Assembly (NCBI GenBank): GCA_019635775.1
Contig: JAHBYU010000004.1
Location: 124,001-188,000, forward strand
Length of the DNA: 64,000 nt
Origin: Rhizobiaceae bacterium
GTDB taxonomy: Bacteria > Pseudomonadota > Alphaproteobacteria > Rhizobiales > Rhizobiaceae
Reading direction: 5' to 3'
Shown here piece after piece: positions 1-9,655 of this stretch; position 1 is the stretch's first letter; every line of letters starts with the position of its first letter. Below the pieces are notes generated by a model, which ran no database searches, was not told the DNA's origin, and worked only from the letters and a program-made list of their open reading frames with translations. The position numbers and the translations under genes are program-made.

Positions 1-1005
1 AAGCCCGCCATAGCCGGCGATTTCGTCCGCAAGAAGGCCAACGGCCAGCGCATATTTGTCGGCGTTGTTGTATGCTTTCAACACAAAGAAGTTACGGGTC
101 ATCAGGAAAGCGGGACCGCTGCGACCATCCATGACCTTGAGTTCGGCCTTGTCGCTACCGTTCCTGAAGGACTTGCCGTTTGCGCGCGTCACCCCGATGC
201 TCTGCCACTTGGACAAGGTAAGGGAGCCTGCGGGGAACTTGCGACCTGCCGGCAGGCTGACCTCGTAACCCCAGGTCTTGCCGGTCTGCCAGCCGTTCTT
301 GCGCAACAGGTTCGCGGCCGTGGCCAATGCGTCAGGCACGGAATTCCAGATGTCGCGCTTACCGTTGCCGTCAAAATCGACCGCATAGGCCTGGTAGCTG
401 GTCGGGATGAACTGCGTGTGGCCCATCGCGCCGGCCCATGAGCCGGTGAGGTGGCTTTCGTCGATATCGCCGCTCTGCAGGATCTTCAGCGCCGCGATCA
501 ACTGGGTGCGGGCGAACTTTGCGCGGCGCTTGTCGGCGTAGGCCAGCGTCGCCAAAGACCGCACGACGTTGCGCATCACCTTGTCGTTCTTGAGGATTTC
601 GCCGTAGTTCGATTCCATTGACCAGATGGCGAGCAGGATGTAGCGATCGACGCCGAAGCGCTTTTCGATCCTGTCGAGGGTCGACTTGTATTTCTTCGCC
701 ATCGCGCGGCCCGTCTCGACGGACTGGTCGTGGACGCGGTTGTCGAAATAATCCCATACGGGCGCGGTGAACTCGGGCTGGAAGCGGGCCTTTTCAAGGA
801 CTTCGGGGTCTATCGAGTCAACGCCCCTGAACGCGCGGTCGTAGGTCGCACGCGAAACGCCGTTTTGCGCGGCAGTCTGGCGAAAGCTCGCGACCCAGCG
901 CTCGAAGCCCGCGTCGGCGAGCACGGGCGAGACGAGGAGACCGAGGCCAAGGACCGCTGCCGAGGCAACGCTTGCAAGGCGCCGGACGCAAGGTGTTGGA
1001 CGCAT
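1..1005 (-). CDS. Lytic murein transglycosylase, MltB family (3' end beyond window)
   Basis: Periplasmic lytic transglycosylase that cleaves the MurNAc-GlcNAc bond of peptidoglycan. 335 codons are visible with no stop, so the C-terminus lies left of the window; family members run to about 400 residues and often end in a peptidoglycan-binding domain, which would be the missing part. Residues 1-30 are a signal peptide (Arg-containing start, Ala/Leu-rich core, cleavage near VLADA). The catalytic glutamate is E131 in WSMESNYG, and the SLT_2-type fold continues with GHTQFIPTSY. The start at 1005 has a strong AAGGAGG five bases upstream; an adjacent in-frame ATG at 1008 is too close to it. It is divergent from galU. 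Confidence 0.9.
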   Translation of the reverse strand, partial: MRPTPCVRRLASVASAAVLGLGLLVSPVLADAGFERWVASFRQTAAQNGVSRATYDRAFRGVDSIDPEVLEKARFQPEFTAPVWDYFDNRVHDQSVETGRAMAKKYKSTLDRIEKRFGVDRYILLAIWSMESNYGEILKNDKVMRNVVRSLATLAYADKRRAKFARTQLIAALKILQSGDIDESHLTGSWAGAMGHTQFIPTSYQAYAVDFDGNGKRDIWNSVPDALATAANLLRKNGWQTGKTWGYEVSLPAGRKFPAGSLTLSKWQSIGVTRANGKSFRNGSDKAELKVMDGRSGPAFLMTRNFFVLKAYNNADKYALAVGLLADEIAGYGGL

Positions 1006-1200
1006 CATTTCCTCCTTTGGAACATCAGGAAGACGATTCATCGACTGTGGCGGTTATGATTTGGTTTACCATGGCCTAACGGGGGAACGAAAATGCAATC
1101 TTTGTCTTTTAGGGCGGACACGAATTCGTGAGTCTTTGACTATTTTCGAATTTCGGCATGAAAATGACCTCGCGTAACGAGCAGATCCAAGGGGTAGGAC

Positions 1201-2100
1201 ATGAAACGAGTCCGCAAGGCGGTTTTTCCTGTTGCAGGGCTGGGGACGCGGTTTCTTCCGGCGACCAAGGCGATCCCGAAGGAGATGCTGACGGTGGTCG
1301 ACCGCCCCGTCATCCAGTATGTAGTCGATGAGGCGCGGGAAGCGGGCATCGAGCACTTCATATTCGTGACCGGTCGCAACAAGGGGGTGATCGAGGATCA
1401 CTTCGACATCCAGTTCGAGTTGAACCACACGCTTGCCCAGCGCGGCAAGGACGACCAGCTTGCCAAATTGCAGCGGTTGCAGCCCCAGGCCGGGCAGACC
1501 AGCTTCACCCGCCAGCAGGAGCCGCTCGGCCTCGGTCATGCGGTCTGGTGCGCGCGGGAGCTTGTCGGTGACGAGCCTTTCGCGCTGCTCCTGCCCGACA
1601 TGATCATGCAGTCCCAGAAGAGCTGCATGAGCGAGATGGTCGAGCTTTATGAACACACCGGGGGCAATATCGTCGCTGTGCAGGAATGCGATCCGGCGGA
1701 GGCCCACAAATACGGCATCGTGGGACGCGGCGAGGAAGCGCATAACGGCTTTCGAATCACCGCGATGGTCGAAAAGCCCAAGCAGGGGACGGCGCCGTCA
1801 AACCTGTTCATCAACGGACGCTACATATTGCAACCGGAGATCTTCGCGATACTCGAGAAGCAGGAGCGCGGCGCGGGCAATGAGATCCAGCTGACGGACG
1901 GCATGCTGCGCCTTGAACAGGACCAGCGCTTCTTCGGCTACCACTACCGTGGCCGCACCTTCGACTGCGGCTCGCCGGAAGGCTTTGTGGAGGCCAACGT
2001 CGCGTTTGCACTGGCCAGGTCGGACTTCTCCGCGAAGATGGCGGACGCCATAACGGGACTACTCGAGGAAAAGGCAGGGAAACTCCGCAACGCGAGCTGA
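1201..2100 (+). CDS. galU: UTP--glucose-1-phosphate uridylyltransferase
   Basis: Cytosolic enzyme making UDP-glucose from UTP and glucose 1-phosphate, a precursor for exopolysaccharide, LPS and cyclic glucans. The nucleotidyltransferase signature ([17 protein letters not shown]) lies at residues 13-29, and 299 residues is normal for bacterial GalU (ExoN in rhizobia). About 195 bp separate it from the divergent lytic transglycosylase, room for its own promoter. It converges with the outer-membrane protein gene; a hairpin covers both stop codons. Assignment is secure at the family level; paralogues with the same reaction exist in rhizobia, so the physiological branch (EPS or LPS) is inferred. 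Confidence 0.96.
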   Translation: MKRVRKAVFPVAGLGTRFLPATKAIPKEMLTVVDRPVIQYVVDEAREAGIEHFIFVTGRNKGVIEDHFDIQFELNHTLAQRGKDDQLAKLQRLQPQAGQTSFTRQQEPLGLGHAVWCARELVGDEPFALLLPDMIMQSQKSCMSEMVELYEHTGGNIVAVQECDPAEAHKYGIVGRGEEAHNGFRITAMVEKPKQGTAPSNLFINGRYILQPEIFAILEKQERGAGNEIQLTDGMLRLEQDQRFFGYHYRGRTFDCGSPEGFVEANVAFALARSDFSAKMADAITGLLEEKAGKLRNAS

Positions 2101-2118
2101 CGGAATTCGTCAGCGTTG
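2089..2118. terminator. Hairpin spanning the galU and OMP stop codons
   Basis: A perfect 7-bp stem, GCTGACG (2096-2102) and CGTCAGC (2108-2114), with loop GAATT, lies between convergent genes and overlaps both stop codons. Outer CAAC/GTTG bases can extend it with a bulge. There is no long T-run on either strand, so it may be a bidirectional terminator or a 3'-end stabiliser. Confidence 0.5.
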
Positions 2119-3705
2119 CAGTTTCAGGCCGAGGAAAACGCTTGTCGTATCCGTGTCGCGGTCGGGCATGTTGCTCGAGACGTCCTCGTATTCCAGTCTT
2201 CCCGTCAGACCGGCATAGCGGTTGAGCCACCAGGTGAGGCTGGCTTCGGCATTCAGGATCACATCATAGCCATCCGATTCGGCGTAGTTGCGGTATCCGA
2301 AGCCGAGGACGGCGTTGCCGGTGAGGTTTGCCCGCATCTGGCGTTCGATCGCCATGCTGGTGGAATAGAGAACCGAACCGCTTTCACCGGGCGTCGTCGA
2401 TCCTTCAAGAACGGTCGATCCTGAAAAACGCACGTTCGTGCCGCGCTGCGGCGACCACAGTGCAAGCGCCTCCACCGTGGGCGTGGAGAGCGCCGCAAGC
2501 CTGTCGTCGTCGAAATGCTCCGTGATCCAGCCGGCAGCAATCTCGCCGGTGAGTTTCTCACCTGCGTCGAACTCCAGGCCGCCCCGGAAGCCGTAGATGT
2601 CCGCCGATCGCCGGTAGCCGGCGCTGTCGACTTCCTGATCGTACTGGTTGCGGCCAATCTCGGCTGCGACGAAGGGCGTCAGGACGGGGGATACCTCGTA
2701 TCCGGCACGAAGCGTAAGTGAGTAGAGGGTGGCATCGCGGTCCTTCTGCGAAAGGACGCCGCCGCTCTGGAGATCGGCATCGCCGTAGGCTTCGTGGCGT
2801 ATCCCGCCCGTAACGGCGAACCGGGCCTTGCCGGCATCCCGTTCGAGCCCGAGCGTTCCACCGATCCTCTGGGTCATGGGCTCCTCGATCGTGTCTGGGA
2901 TGACGACCGGGGATGCAGCGGATTCAGGTGTCGCCGAATAGAGGAATGTACCCAGTGCGCGGTATTCGGTGCCCAGTTCGATTTCCAGTTCGGCATCGAT
3001 GGCGCCTTCGAAGGGGTTCACCTCCTCGCCGGAAAGCGTCTTGCGAAATGTCCCGACCGCGTCGACGGATGCGCGGTGACTTGACCAGTCGGAGGCCGCG
3101 TTCAACCGCAATCTGGTCTCCGACAGGATTGCCGAAGAGCCACCAACTGATGAATCTGCGTTGGTGGTCGCGGTGATGCCGGTCTCGAGCGTCGGCTTCA
3201 GGATAAAGCTGCCCCAGCGGATGCCGGGGGCCTCGAACGGATTCTGCTCAGGCGGCCTGTTCAGGCCCTCGATCGGCTGAACCCGTTCCGCATCGGGATC
3301 GGCAGGAAGGTTGTCGGGCGAGCCTGACGGTGGCTGGCGCACCGTGCCAGTGGCGAGGTCGTCGGTTTGCGCAGGCGCCTGCCTGCGCCGGCTAGCCGTG
3401 GTATCGTCGGTTTGGCCTGAGGTAGCGACGGTTTCGGCGGGCATCTCCTGTGCGGCAGGGTCCGGAGCGGGCGAATCAACAAAATCGTCACTGCCCGCCG
3501 TGCCTGCCTGCGAATTGACCGACGATGCGGGATTGTCTCCGACAAGCGGGGCAGGATCGGTGCTTTCCTCATACAGGATGCCACGAAGACCATTGGGCTG
3601 CTGCGCGATTGCCACGCCCGAAAAAGCTAGGCCGAGGGCAGCCACCGTCAGCAGCAATGCCTCGGGCTTTCCCGATCCCGGACGCCTGTTTTTTCCCGTT
3701 TGCAC
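2110..3705 (-). CDS. Outer-membrane beta-barrel protein (BBP2-like porin family)
   Basis: Probable outer-membrane barrel of 531 residues. Residues 1-34 form a signal peptide (basic start, long hydrophobic stretch, cleavage after VAIA). Residues 35-155 are a Pro/Ala/Asp-rich low-complexity segment typical of a periplasmic linker. From about residue 165 the sequence alternates hydrophobic and polar residues with many Gly and aromatic positions, as in a beta barrel. The overall look matches the 'putative beta-barrel porin 2' family found in rhizobia near polysaccharide genes; that family call is from memory. The last residue is Arg rather than the usual Phe. Neighbours galU and kdsD belong to envelope sugar metabolism, suggesting an envelope role; substrate unknown. 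Confidence 0.7.
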   Translation of the reverse strand: MQTGKNRRPGSGKPEALLLTVAALGLAFSGVAIAQQPNGLRGILYEESTDPAPLVGDNPASSVNSQAGTAGSDDFVDSPAPDPAAQEMPAETVATSGQTDDTTASRRRQAPAQTDDLATGTVRQPPSGSPDNLPADPDAERVQPIEGLNRPPEQNPFEAPGIRWGSFILKPTLETGITATTNADSSVGGSSAILSETRLRLNAASDWSSHRASVDAVGTFRKTLSGEEVNPFEGAIDAELEIELGTEYRALGTFLYSATPESAASPVVIPDTIEEPMTQRIGGTLGLERDAGKARFAVTGGIRHEAYGDADLQSGGVLSQKDRDATLYSLTLRAGYEVSPVLTPFVAAEIGRNQYDQEVDSAGYRRSADIYGFRGGLEFDAGEKLTGEIAAGWITEHFDDDRLAALSTPTVEALALWSPQRGTNVRFSGSTVLEGSTTPGESGSVLYSTSMAIERQMRANLTGNAVLGFGYRNYAESDGYDVILNAEASLTWWLNRYAGLTGRLEYEDVSSNMPDRDTDTTSVFLGLKLQR

Positions 3706-3854
3706 CGAAGGGGCTCATCCAACGAATGAAGGGCGCTCGACGCGCCATGCTTACCGAACCGTAAATGGGCATGGTTAATGGAGCGTTGAGACACAGGCCG
3801 GCTTGCCTGCCCGACAAGTGGACAGAAGCCCGGCAAAGCGCTAATCGCTACGCC

Positions 3855-4853
3855 ATGCACGCCATGCCGATGAAGAAACAACCTGACCGCGACGCATCGA
3901 TTGCGTCCGCGTTGCGCACCGTCGCAACCGAGCAAGCCGGGATCGCGGCGCTTGCGGAAGCATTGGGCAACGGGCTTTCCGATGCCTTTGCAAGGGCTGT
4001 CGAGCTGATTTCGCCGATCAGGGGCAGGGTTATCGTGACCGGCGTGGGCAAAAGCGGCCACATCGGCAACAAGATCGCCGCAACGCTGGCATCGACCGGT
4101 ACGCCAGCCTTTTTTGTCCACCCGGCGGAGGCCAACCACGGCGACCTGGGCATGATCGCGAAAGACGATGTGATCGTCGCGATGTCATGGTCGGGAGAGA
4201 CGGCGGAACTCAACAGCATCGTTGCCTATTCCCGCCGTTTCTCAATACCTCTGATCGCCGTGACGGCTGGTGAGACCTCGGCCCTTGCGCGTGAGTCGGA
4301 TGTTGTTCTTCTCCTGCCGCGCGTTCCGGAGGCCTGCCCCCACGGACTGGCGCCAACCTCGTCGACACTGCTTCAACTCGTGATCGGCGATGCGCTGGCG
4401 ATCGCGCTGCTGGAAGCACGCGAGTTCACGCCAGATCAGTTTCGCACGTTCCATCCGGGTGGCCAGCTCGGAGCGCGGCTGATGAAAGTCCGCGATGTCA
4501 TGCATGTTGGCGACAGGCTGCCGGTTGCCGCTCTCGGCAGCGCACTGAAGGACGCGATCGTAACCCTGTCGCACAAGCGCTTCGGCTGCGTATGCGTCGT
4601 GGACGATCATGGAGGGTTGGCCGGCATCGTGACCGATGGCGACCTGGCGCGAAATCTCGACAAGAATCTTGGCGCGCTTGCCGTCGAGGACATCATGACA
4701 CGGACGCCGAAAACGATTGATCCCGATACGCTAACCGGCGAGGCGATTGCCATCCTGGACGAGAACCGGATCAGCGCGCTGGTTGTCGTTGAAGACAACA
4801 AGCCGGTTGGCATCGTCCACTTCCACGACCTTCTGAAGGTCGGAGTGGCGTGA
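3855..4853 (+). CDS. kdsD: Arabinose-5-phosphate isomerase, KpsF/GutQ family
   Basis: Converts ribulose 5-phosphate to arabinose 5-phosphate, the first committed step of KDO synthesis for lipopolysaccharide. An N-terminal SIS sugar-isomerase domain (about residues 45-175, containing TGVGKSGHIGNKIA and HPAEANHGDLG) is followed by two CBS domains (about 210-330). The length of 332 residues fits KdsD. The start is uncertain: in-frame ATGs at 3855, 3864 and 3870 are all possible and none has a strong ribosome-binding site; an ATG at 3765 would add 30 residues not expected in the family. The gene is divergent from the outer-membrane protein gene. Confidence 0.9.
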   Translation: MHAMPMKKQPDRDASIASALRTVATEQAGIAALAEALGNGLSDAFARAVELISPIRGRVIVTGVGKSGHIGNKIAATLASTGTPAFFVHPAEANHGDLGMIAKDDVIVAMSWSGETAELNSIVAYSRRFSIPLIAVTAGETSALARESDVVLLLPRVPEACPHGLAPTSSTLLQLVIGDALAIALLEAREFTPDQFRTFHPGGQLGARLMKVRDVMHVGDRLPVAALGSALKDAIVTLSHKRFGCVCVVDDHGGLAGIVTDGDLARNLDKNLGALAVEDIMTRTPKTIDPDTLTGEAIAILDENRISALVVVEDNKPVGIVHFHDLLKVGVA

Positions 4854-4862
4854 GCCACACCC

Positions 4863-6044
4863 ATGCCATCGGCCGATAACGCTCCGGCGGGCGATCTGAT
4901 GACGGACGCTCGCTTCATTCTGTTCCGGGATGACTTCTCCGGCGACGAAGTCTTGTTCGAGCACCCTTCCAGGGTGATTGTGGCCAATTCCGTTGAAGAC
5001 TTTTCCCCCGCGCTCGATGCCGTGCAGAAGGCACACTGGCAGGGCAAATGGGTCGCCGGGTATTTCTCCTATGAAGCAGGGTATCTCTTCGAACCGAAGC
5101 TCGCACCCATCATTCCTGAAGGCCGCCGTACACCGCTGATGGTGTTTGGTGTGTTCGATGCACCTGCAGAGACGCCGCGACATCGGGATCGTCCCTTGAC
5201 CAATGGACCGGTGTTCGGAGTTCGCGCAACGTGGACGCTGGAGGACTATCGTCAACGCTTCGACCGACTGCACCAGCATCTGAGGCAGGGCGATTGTTAC
5301 CAGGCCAACCTGACCTTCCCCGTCGAAGCGAAGTGGACCGGCGATCCTCTGTCGGCTTTCGATGCGCTGGCAGCCAGGCAAGCCGTGAAGTACGGGGCGC
5401 TGGTTGACCTTGGTGGACCCGTCATCCTGTCGCGTTCTCCCGAACTTTTCTTCGACGTGGACAAAGACGGCTGGATCGAAACCCACCCGATGAAGGGAAC
5501 AGCGGCGCGCGGTGCGACGCCTGAAGAAGACGAGGCGCAGAAGCACTTCCTTGCCAACGATCCTAAAAATCAGGCCGAAAACCGGATGATCGTCGATCTC
5601 CTGCGCAACGACATCTCGTTGATTTCTGAGGTCGGGACGCTGGATGTACCGGAGCTTTTCAGCATCGAGAGTTTTGCCACGGTCCACCAGATGGTGAGCA
5701 AGGTGCGGGCGAAGCTTTTGCCGGGATTGGGCATCCGCGATATTTTTGCCGCGCTTTTTCCATGCGGCTCGATCACTGGTGCGCCGAAAATACGCGCGAT
5801 GGAAATCCTGCGCGAACTGGAGACCGCACCGCGCAACGCCTATTGCGGGGCGATTGGCTGGATAGAGCCAGGCGGCAGGATGCGCTTCAACGTCGCCATA
5901 CGCACGATAACGCTCTTCCCCGACGGCGAGGCGGTCTACAATGTCGGGGGCGGTGTGGTCTTCGATTCCACGGCGGAAGAGGAATATGCGGAATGTCTGC
6001 TGAAGGCGCGATACGCGACGGGACGCCCTCCGGCTTCTACCTGA
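4863..6044 (+). CDS. pabB: Aminodeoxychorismate synthase component I
   Basis: Chorismate-utilising enzyme that makes 4-amino-4-deoxychorismate for p-aminobenzoate and folate. It shows the chorismate-binding fold: the active-site lysine in HPMKGTAARG (about residue 210), NRMIVDLLRNDIS (about 240) and CGSITGAPKIRAMEIL (about 300). The Lys in the KGT motif distinguishes PabB from anthranilate synthase. Only 10 nt follow kdsD, and its 3' end overlaps pabC by 52 nt, so the two are coupled. An alternative start at 4899 (MTDARF) would remove a poorly conserved N-terminus. No glutaminase (PabA) partner is seen here. Confidence 0.93.
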   Translation: MPSADNAPAGDLMTDARFILFRDDFSGDEVLFEHPSRVIVANSVEDFSPALDAVQKAHWQGKWVAGYFSYEAGYLFEPKLAPIIPEGRRTPLMVFGVFDAPAETPRHRDRPLTNGPVFGVRATWTLEDYRQRFDRLHQHLRQGDCYQANLTFPVEAKWTGDPLSAFDALAARQAVKYGALVDLGGPVILSRSPELFFDVDKDGWIETHPMKGTAARGATPEEDEAQKHFLANDPKNQAENRMIVDLLRNDISLISEVGTLDVPELFSIESFATVHQMVSKVRAKLLPGLGIRDIFAALFPCGSITGAPKIRAMEILRELETAPRNAYCGAIGWIEPGGRMRFNVAIRTITLFPDGEAVYNVGGGVVFDSTAEEEYAECLLKARYATGRPPAST

Positions 6045-6652
6045 TCGAGACACTCGGCTACCAGCCCGGACAGGGTGCGATCAGAAGGGACCTGCATCGC
6101 TCCCGCCTGGTACGCTCTGCCCGCGAACTCGGCTTTCCGCTCGAACCGCACAAATTCGACAGCACAGTCGACCGATTGGCTGCCGGTGAAAGACCGCTGA
6201 GGCTAAGGGTGACGCTCGATGCCTCTGGGCAGCTGGAAGCGAAGGCGGCGGCTTTCGTTCCCCTCCCTCCCGACGCCGTCTGGCGCGTTGCGATCGCTGC
6301 GACGAGGATTGATAGCGGCAATGCCATGATTGAGCACAAAATCTCTGCCCGTGAGATCTACGAAAAGGCGAGAGCTGAGTTTCCGGCTTCGGAAATCGAC
6401 GAGGTCATCCTCCTCAACGAGCGCGGAGAGGTCTGCGAGGGCACGATTACCAACGTGTTTCTGCATACCGGAGATGCGGCGCTGGCCACACCGGCCCTTG
6501 CCTGCGGGCTTCTGCCCGGCGTCCTGCGTGGCCACATGATCCGGAAAGGTCAGGCCAGAGAGGCGATCCTCACGTCCGGAGACCTGCGCAAGGCAAGTAT
6601 GATCAAGATGGGCAATTCATTGCGGGGACTGATCCGCGCAAGGCTGGTCTAA
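5993..6652 (+). CDS. pabC: Aminodeoxychorismate lyase-like class IV aminotransferase
   Basis: PLP-dependent fold-type IV protein that would eliminate pyruvate from aminodeoxychorismate to give p-aminobenzoate. 219 residues, shorter than Escherichia coli PabC (about 270) but typical for alphaproteobacterial versions. The PLP lysine is in EHKISAREIYEKA, and the cofactor-binding ending NERGEVCEGTITNVF is clear. The chosen ATG lies inside the end of pabB (52-nt overlap), with a purine-rich site just upstream. The reading frame is open further upstream, but that portion only mirrors pabB in another frame. Strict PabC activity versus another class IV aminotransferase rests on the pabB linkage. Confidence 0.87.
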   Translation: MSAEGAIRDGTPSGFYLIETLGYQPGQGAIRRDLHRSRLVRSARELGFPLEPHKFDSTVDRLAAGERPLRLRVTLDASGQLEAKAAAFVPLPPDAVWRVAIAATRIDSGNAMIEHKISAREIYEKARAEFPASEIDEVILLNERGEVCEGTITNVFLHTGDAALATPALACGLLPGVLRGHMIRKGQAREAILTSGDLRKASMIKMGNSLRGLIRARLV

Positions 6653-6693
6653 CGACGCAGGATTGCGGCTGCATCATCGGGGTAGTATCGCCA

Positions 6694-7641
6694 ATGAAGG
6701 AGCAGCAGGCGATCGTGACCCAACTTCCCATCCACACACCCTATGATGGTTCATCCAGACTTTTCACAATTGGATTGAGGCAACTCGATCCGGCGAACTG
6801 GATCGAGATCGACGACACGTTTGACTTCCAGCTCGCCGAAAAGCGCCGAATCCACGTTGAACATGCGAAGGATGTCTTCGTCGCCGAAGACGGAACGCAG
6901 GCAGCGCAGGAAGAGGTGCTGGCGTTGCTGGCGGAATTTCTTCCCGTCCGGTTTCCCGACCGCTATCGACCGGGAACAGCCACGCTTTCCGTTGTCGGGC
7001 ACGAGGCATTGGACCGCCTGAATGAAGAAGCGCTGCCGGCATTGCACAGGGCGTCGCTTCTCGTGCAGGAAGACCTCATCCTGATGCGCCGGGGCAAGCA
7101 GGGCTGGCGGCTTGCGGCCGGTGCGCTTTGCTTTCCGTCGTCCTGGGTACTCACTGAAAAATTCGGCAAGCCGATGTCGACCATTCACAAACCTGTTCCG
7201 GGCTTCGGTCCAGGCACACGCAACGCCGAACTGATCGATCGCATGTTTGACCGATTGCAGGTGGTCCAGCCCGTGGAACGCTTCAACTGGTCGATCCAGC
7301 AGGGAGACGCGCTCTATCATCCGCTTTCAAATGACGGTCGGATCGACAGGGCGACCGGTCGGCCGGTGCGCTTTCCCGATGTGGCGGATGCAGCCAAGGC
7401 TTTCATTCGTGTCGAGCGACAGACCCTTCGGAAGCTGCCGGTGTCGGGAGACATCCTCTTTACAATACGGATCCACATGGATCCGATCGCGCTGCTGAAG
7501 GGGCGTCCGGACCGCGGCACGCTCGCCGGCTCCTTTGCCGCCCAGCTTCTTGACCTCGATCAGGACCAGCTGGACTACAAGGGCCTCGCGGCAGATCGCG
7601 ACAGGTTGGTCGAGGCCCTGACGGAAATAGAAAGGTCATAA
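6694..7641 (+). CDS. DUF3445 protein, haem-dependent oxidative N-demethylase alpha-subunit-like
   Basis: Member of the DUF3445 family. A characterised relative is the alpha subunit of a haem-dependent oxidative N-demethylase, in which a PAS-like fold carries haem at the active site. Family marks are LMRRGKQGWRLAAGALCFPS (about residues 129-148), KPMSTIHKPVPG and the later RVERQTLRKLP with GDILFTIRIHMDP. 315 residues with no signal peptide, so cytosolic. It follows pabC by 41 nt in the same direction. No ferredoxin-reductase beta subunit or folate-transfer gamma subunit lies beside it, so the reaction and substrate are unknown. Confidence 0.75.
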   Translation: MKEQQAIVTQLPIHTPYDGSSRLFTIGLRQLDPANWIEIDDTFDFQLAEKRRIHVEHAKDVFVAEDGTQAAQEEVLALLAEFLPVRFPDRYRPGTATLSVVGHEALDRLNEEALPALHRASLLVQEDLILMRRGKQGWRLAAGALCFPSSWVLTEKFGKPMSTIHKPVPGFGPGTRNAELIDRMFDRLQVVQPVERFNWSIQQGDALYHPLSNDGRIDRATGRPVRFPDVADAAKAFIRVERQTLRKLPVSGDILFTIRIHMDPIALLKGRPDRGTLAGSFAAQLLDLDQDQLDYKGLAADRDRLVEALTEIERS

Positions 7642-7668
7642 AGGAAGGACCGCTTTTCGGTCCTTCCT
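7642..7668. terminator. Bidirectional terminator-like hairpin after DUF3445 and ilvD
   Basis: An 11-bp perfect stem, AGGAAGGACCG (7642-7652) with CGGTCCTTCCT (7658-7668) and a CTTTT loop, sits between two convergent genes immediately after the first stop codon. There is no clear T-run on the plus side and only a short TTAT on the minus side. Confidence 0.65.
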
Positions 7669-7690
7669 CCGTGCGTGACGGATACCGTGG

Positions 7691-9526
7691 CTATTCAGGC
7701 ACGACCCGCACCGCGCCCTTGTCGGCGCTGGTGGCGAAGGCGGCGTAGGCGCGCAGGGCGGTGGTGACGTTGCGCTTGCGCTTTTCAGCCGGCTTCCAGC
7801 CCTTTTGATCCTGTTCGGCGCGACGAGCCTGCAGTTCGTCGTTGTCGACAAGCAGGTTGATGGTCCGTCCCGGAATGTCGATCTCGATCAGATCGCCGTT
7901 TCGCACCAAACCGATTGTGCCGCCCAGCGCCGCCTCCGGCGAGGCATGGCCGATGGACAGACCGGACGTGCCGCCTGAGAAACGTCCATCCGTCAGGAGC
8001 GCGCACGCCTTTCCGAGCCCCTTCGATTTCAGGTAGCTGGTCGGGTAGAGCATCTCCTGCATGCCGGGCCCACCCTTCGGTCCCTCATAACGGATGACGA
8101 CCACGTCGCCGGCCTTCACCTCGTTGGAGAGGATGCCCTTCACCGCCGCATCCTGGCTTTCATAGACCACGGCCGGGCCGGTGAACTTCAGGATCGACTC
8201 GTCGACGCCGGCTGTCTTCACGACGCAGCCGTCGAGCGCGATGTTGCCTTTCAGGACGGCGAGCCCGCCATCCTTCGAGAAAGAGTGTTCGGCAGAACGG
8301 ATGACGCCTTCGCGACGGTCGAGATCCAGCTCGGCCCAGCGATTGGACTGCGAGAAGGCTTGCGTGGTGCGCACTCCGCCGGGTGCTGCCATGAAGAAGT
8401 TGCGCACACTTTCGGAGTTCGTCCTCGTGACGTCCCAGCGGTCGATCGCGTCGCCCATGGTGACGGCGTGGACGGTCGGTTCGTCGCGGTTGATCAGGCC
8501 CGCGCGGTCAAGTTCACCAAGAATGCCCATGATGCCGCCTGCGCGATGCACATCCTCGACATGGACGTCGTTCTTGGCCGGAGCCACCTTGCAGAGCACG
8601 GGCACGCGAAGCGACAGCGCGTTGATGTCGTCCAGCGTGAAGTCGACCCCGCCTTCATACGCAGCGGCAAGGATATGCAGCACCGTGTTTGTCGAGCCGC
8701 CCATGGCAATGTCCAGCGCCATCGCGTTCTCGAAGGCCTTCTTCGTGGCGATGGAGCGGGGCAGGGCGGTTTCGTCGTCCTGCTCATAATAGCGGCGGGC
8801 CAAATCGACGACCAGATGCCCGGCCTCGACGAAAAGACGCTTGCGGTCGGCGTGGGTGGCGAGCGTCGAGCCGTTGCCCGGCAGCGAGAGGCCGAGCGCC
8901 TCGGTGAGGCAGTTCATCGAGTTGGCGGTGAACATGCCGGAGCAGGAGCCGCATGTGGGGCAGGCGTTCTGCTCGACTGCCAGCACTTCCTCCTCGGTGT
9001 ACTTGTCGTCGGCCGCGTAGACCATGGCGTCGATCAGGTCGAGCGCCTGCAGCTTGCCCTTCACCATCGCCTTGCCGGCCTCCATCGGACCGCCGGAAAC
9101 GAAGACGGCGGGGATGTTGAGACGCATGGCGGCGTTGAGCATGCCCGGCGTGATCTTGTCGCAGTTGGAGATACAGACCATGGCGTCGGCGCAATGGCCG
9201 TTAACCATGTACTCGACGGCATCGGCGATGATTTCGCGCGACGGAAGCGAATAAAGCATACCGTCATGGCCCATCGCGATGCCGTCATCGACCGCAATCG
9301 TGTTGAACTCCTTGGCGACGCCGCCGGCAGCCTCGATCTCCCTCGCCACAAGCTGGCCCAGGTCCTTGAGATGGACGTGGCCAGGCACGAACTGCGTAAA
9401 GGAGTTCACTACGGCGATGATCGGCTTGCCGAAATCGCCGTCCTTCATGCCGGTGGCGCGCCAGAGTCCCCGCGCACCGGCCATGTTGCGGCCGTGGGTG
9501 GTGGTACGAGAACGATAGGCAGGCAT
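7691..9526 (-). CDS. ilvD: Dihydroxy-acid dehydratase
   Basis: Fe-S enzyme that dehydrates 2,3-dihydroxy-isovalerate and 2,3-dihydroxy-3-methylvalerate to the keto acids of valine and isoleucine synthesis. 611 residues, full length for the long IlvD form. Family signatures are [14 protein letters not shown] and the cysteine-rich [19 protein letters not shown], which carries cluster ligands, plus the C-terminal [16 protein letters not shown]. The start has GAGG seven bases upstream. It is a single gene flanked by terminator-like hairpins on both sides. No leader peptide or attenuator is visible in the roughly 90 bases upstream. Confidence 0.97.
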   Translation of the reverse strand: MPAYRSRTTTHGRNMAGARGLWRATGMKDGDFGKPIIAVVNSFTQFVPGHVHLKDLGQLVAREIEAAGGVAKEFNTIAVDDGIAMGHDGMLYSLPSREIIADAVEYMVNGHCADAMVCISNCDKITPGMLNAAMRLNIPAVFVSGGPMEAGKAMVKGKLQALDLIDAMVYAADDKYTEEEVLAVEQNACPTCGSCSGMFTANSMNCLTEALGLSLPGNGSTLATHADRKRLFVEAGHLVVDLARRYYEQDDETALPRSIATKKAFENAMALDIAMGGSTNTVLHILAAAYEGGVDFTLDDINALSLRVPVLCKVAPAKNDVHVEDVHRAGGIMGILGELDRAGLINRDEPTVHAVTMGDAIDRWDVTRTNSESVRNFFMAAPGGVRTTQAFSQSNRWAELDLDRREGVIRSAEHSFSKDGGLAVLKGNIALDGCVVKTAGVDESILKFTGPAVVYESQDAAVKGILSNEVKAGDVVVIRYEGPKGGPGMQEMLYPTSYLKSKGLGKACALLTDGRFSGGTSGLSIGHASPEAALGGTIGLVRNGDLIEIDIPGRTINLLVDNDELQARRAEQDQKGWKPAEKRKRNVTTALRAYAAFATSADKGAVRVVPE

Positions 9527-9611
9527 GGCGTTTCCTCGAGGTTCTGCGGCCTCCGGGTAGTTGGATTCCGGCCGTTGCCTGCGTCATTAATACGAAAGCG
9601 GCTGAAGGGCA

Positions 9612-9645
9612 ACAAAAAACCGTACCGTACGGTACGGTACGGTTC
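9612..9645 (-). terminator. Intrinsic terminator made of CCGTA/TACGG repeats
   Basis: A 20-bp perfect palindrome (9619-9638), extended by one more ACGGT unit, forms a strong hairpin. Reading the minus strand, it is followed at once by GGTTTTTTG. It sits just downstream of the SRPBCC gene stop (9656), so it should end the arsR-SRPBCC transcript before ilvD. Confidence 0.8.
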
Positions 9646-9655
9646 GCAAATCCGG

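Noticed and set aside
3771-3778. TTAACCAT (minus strand) upstream of the outer-membrane protein gene as a CtrA half-site
   Set aside because: A single octamer is expected about once by chance in a window of this size; no second half at the right spacing.
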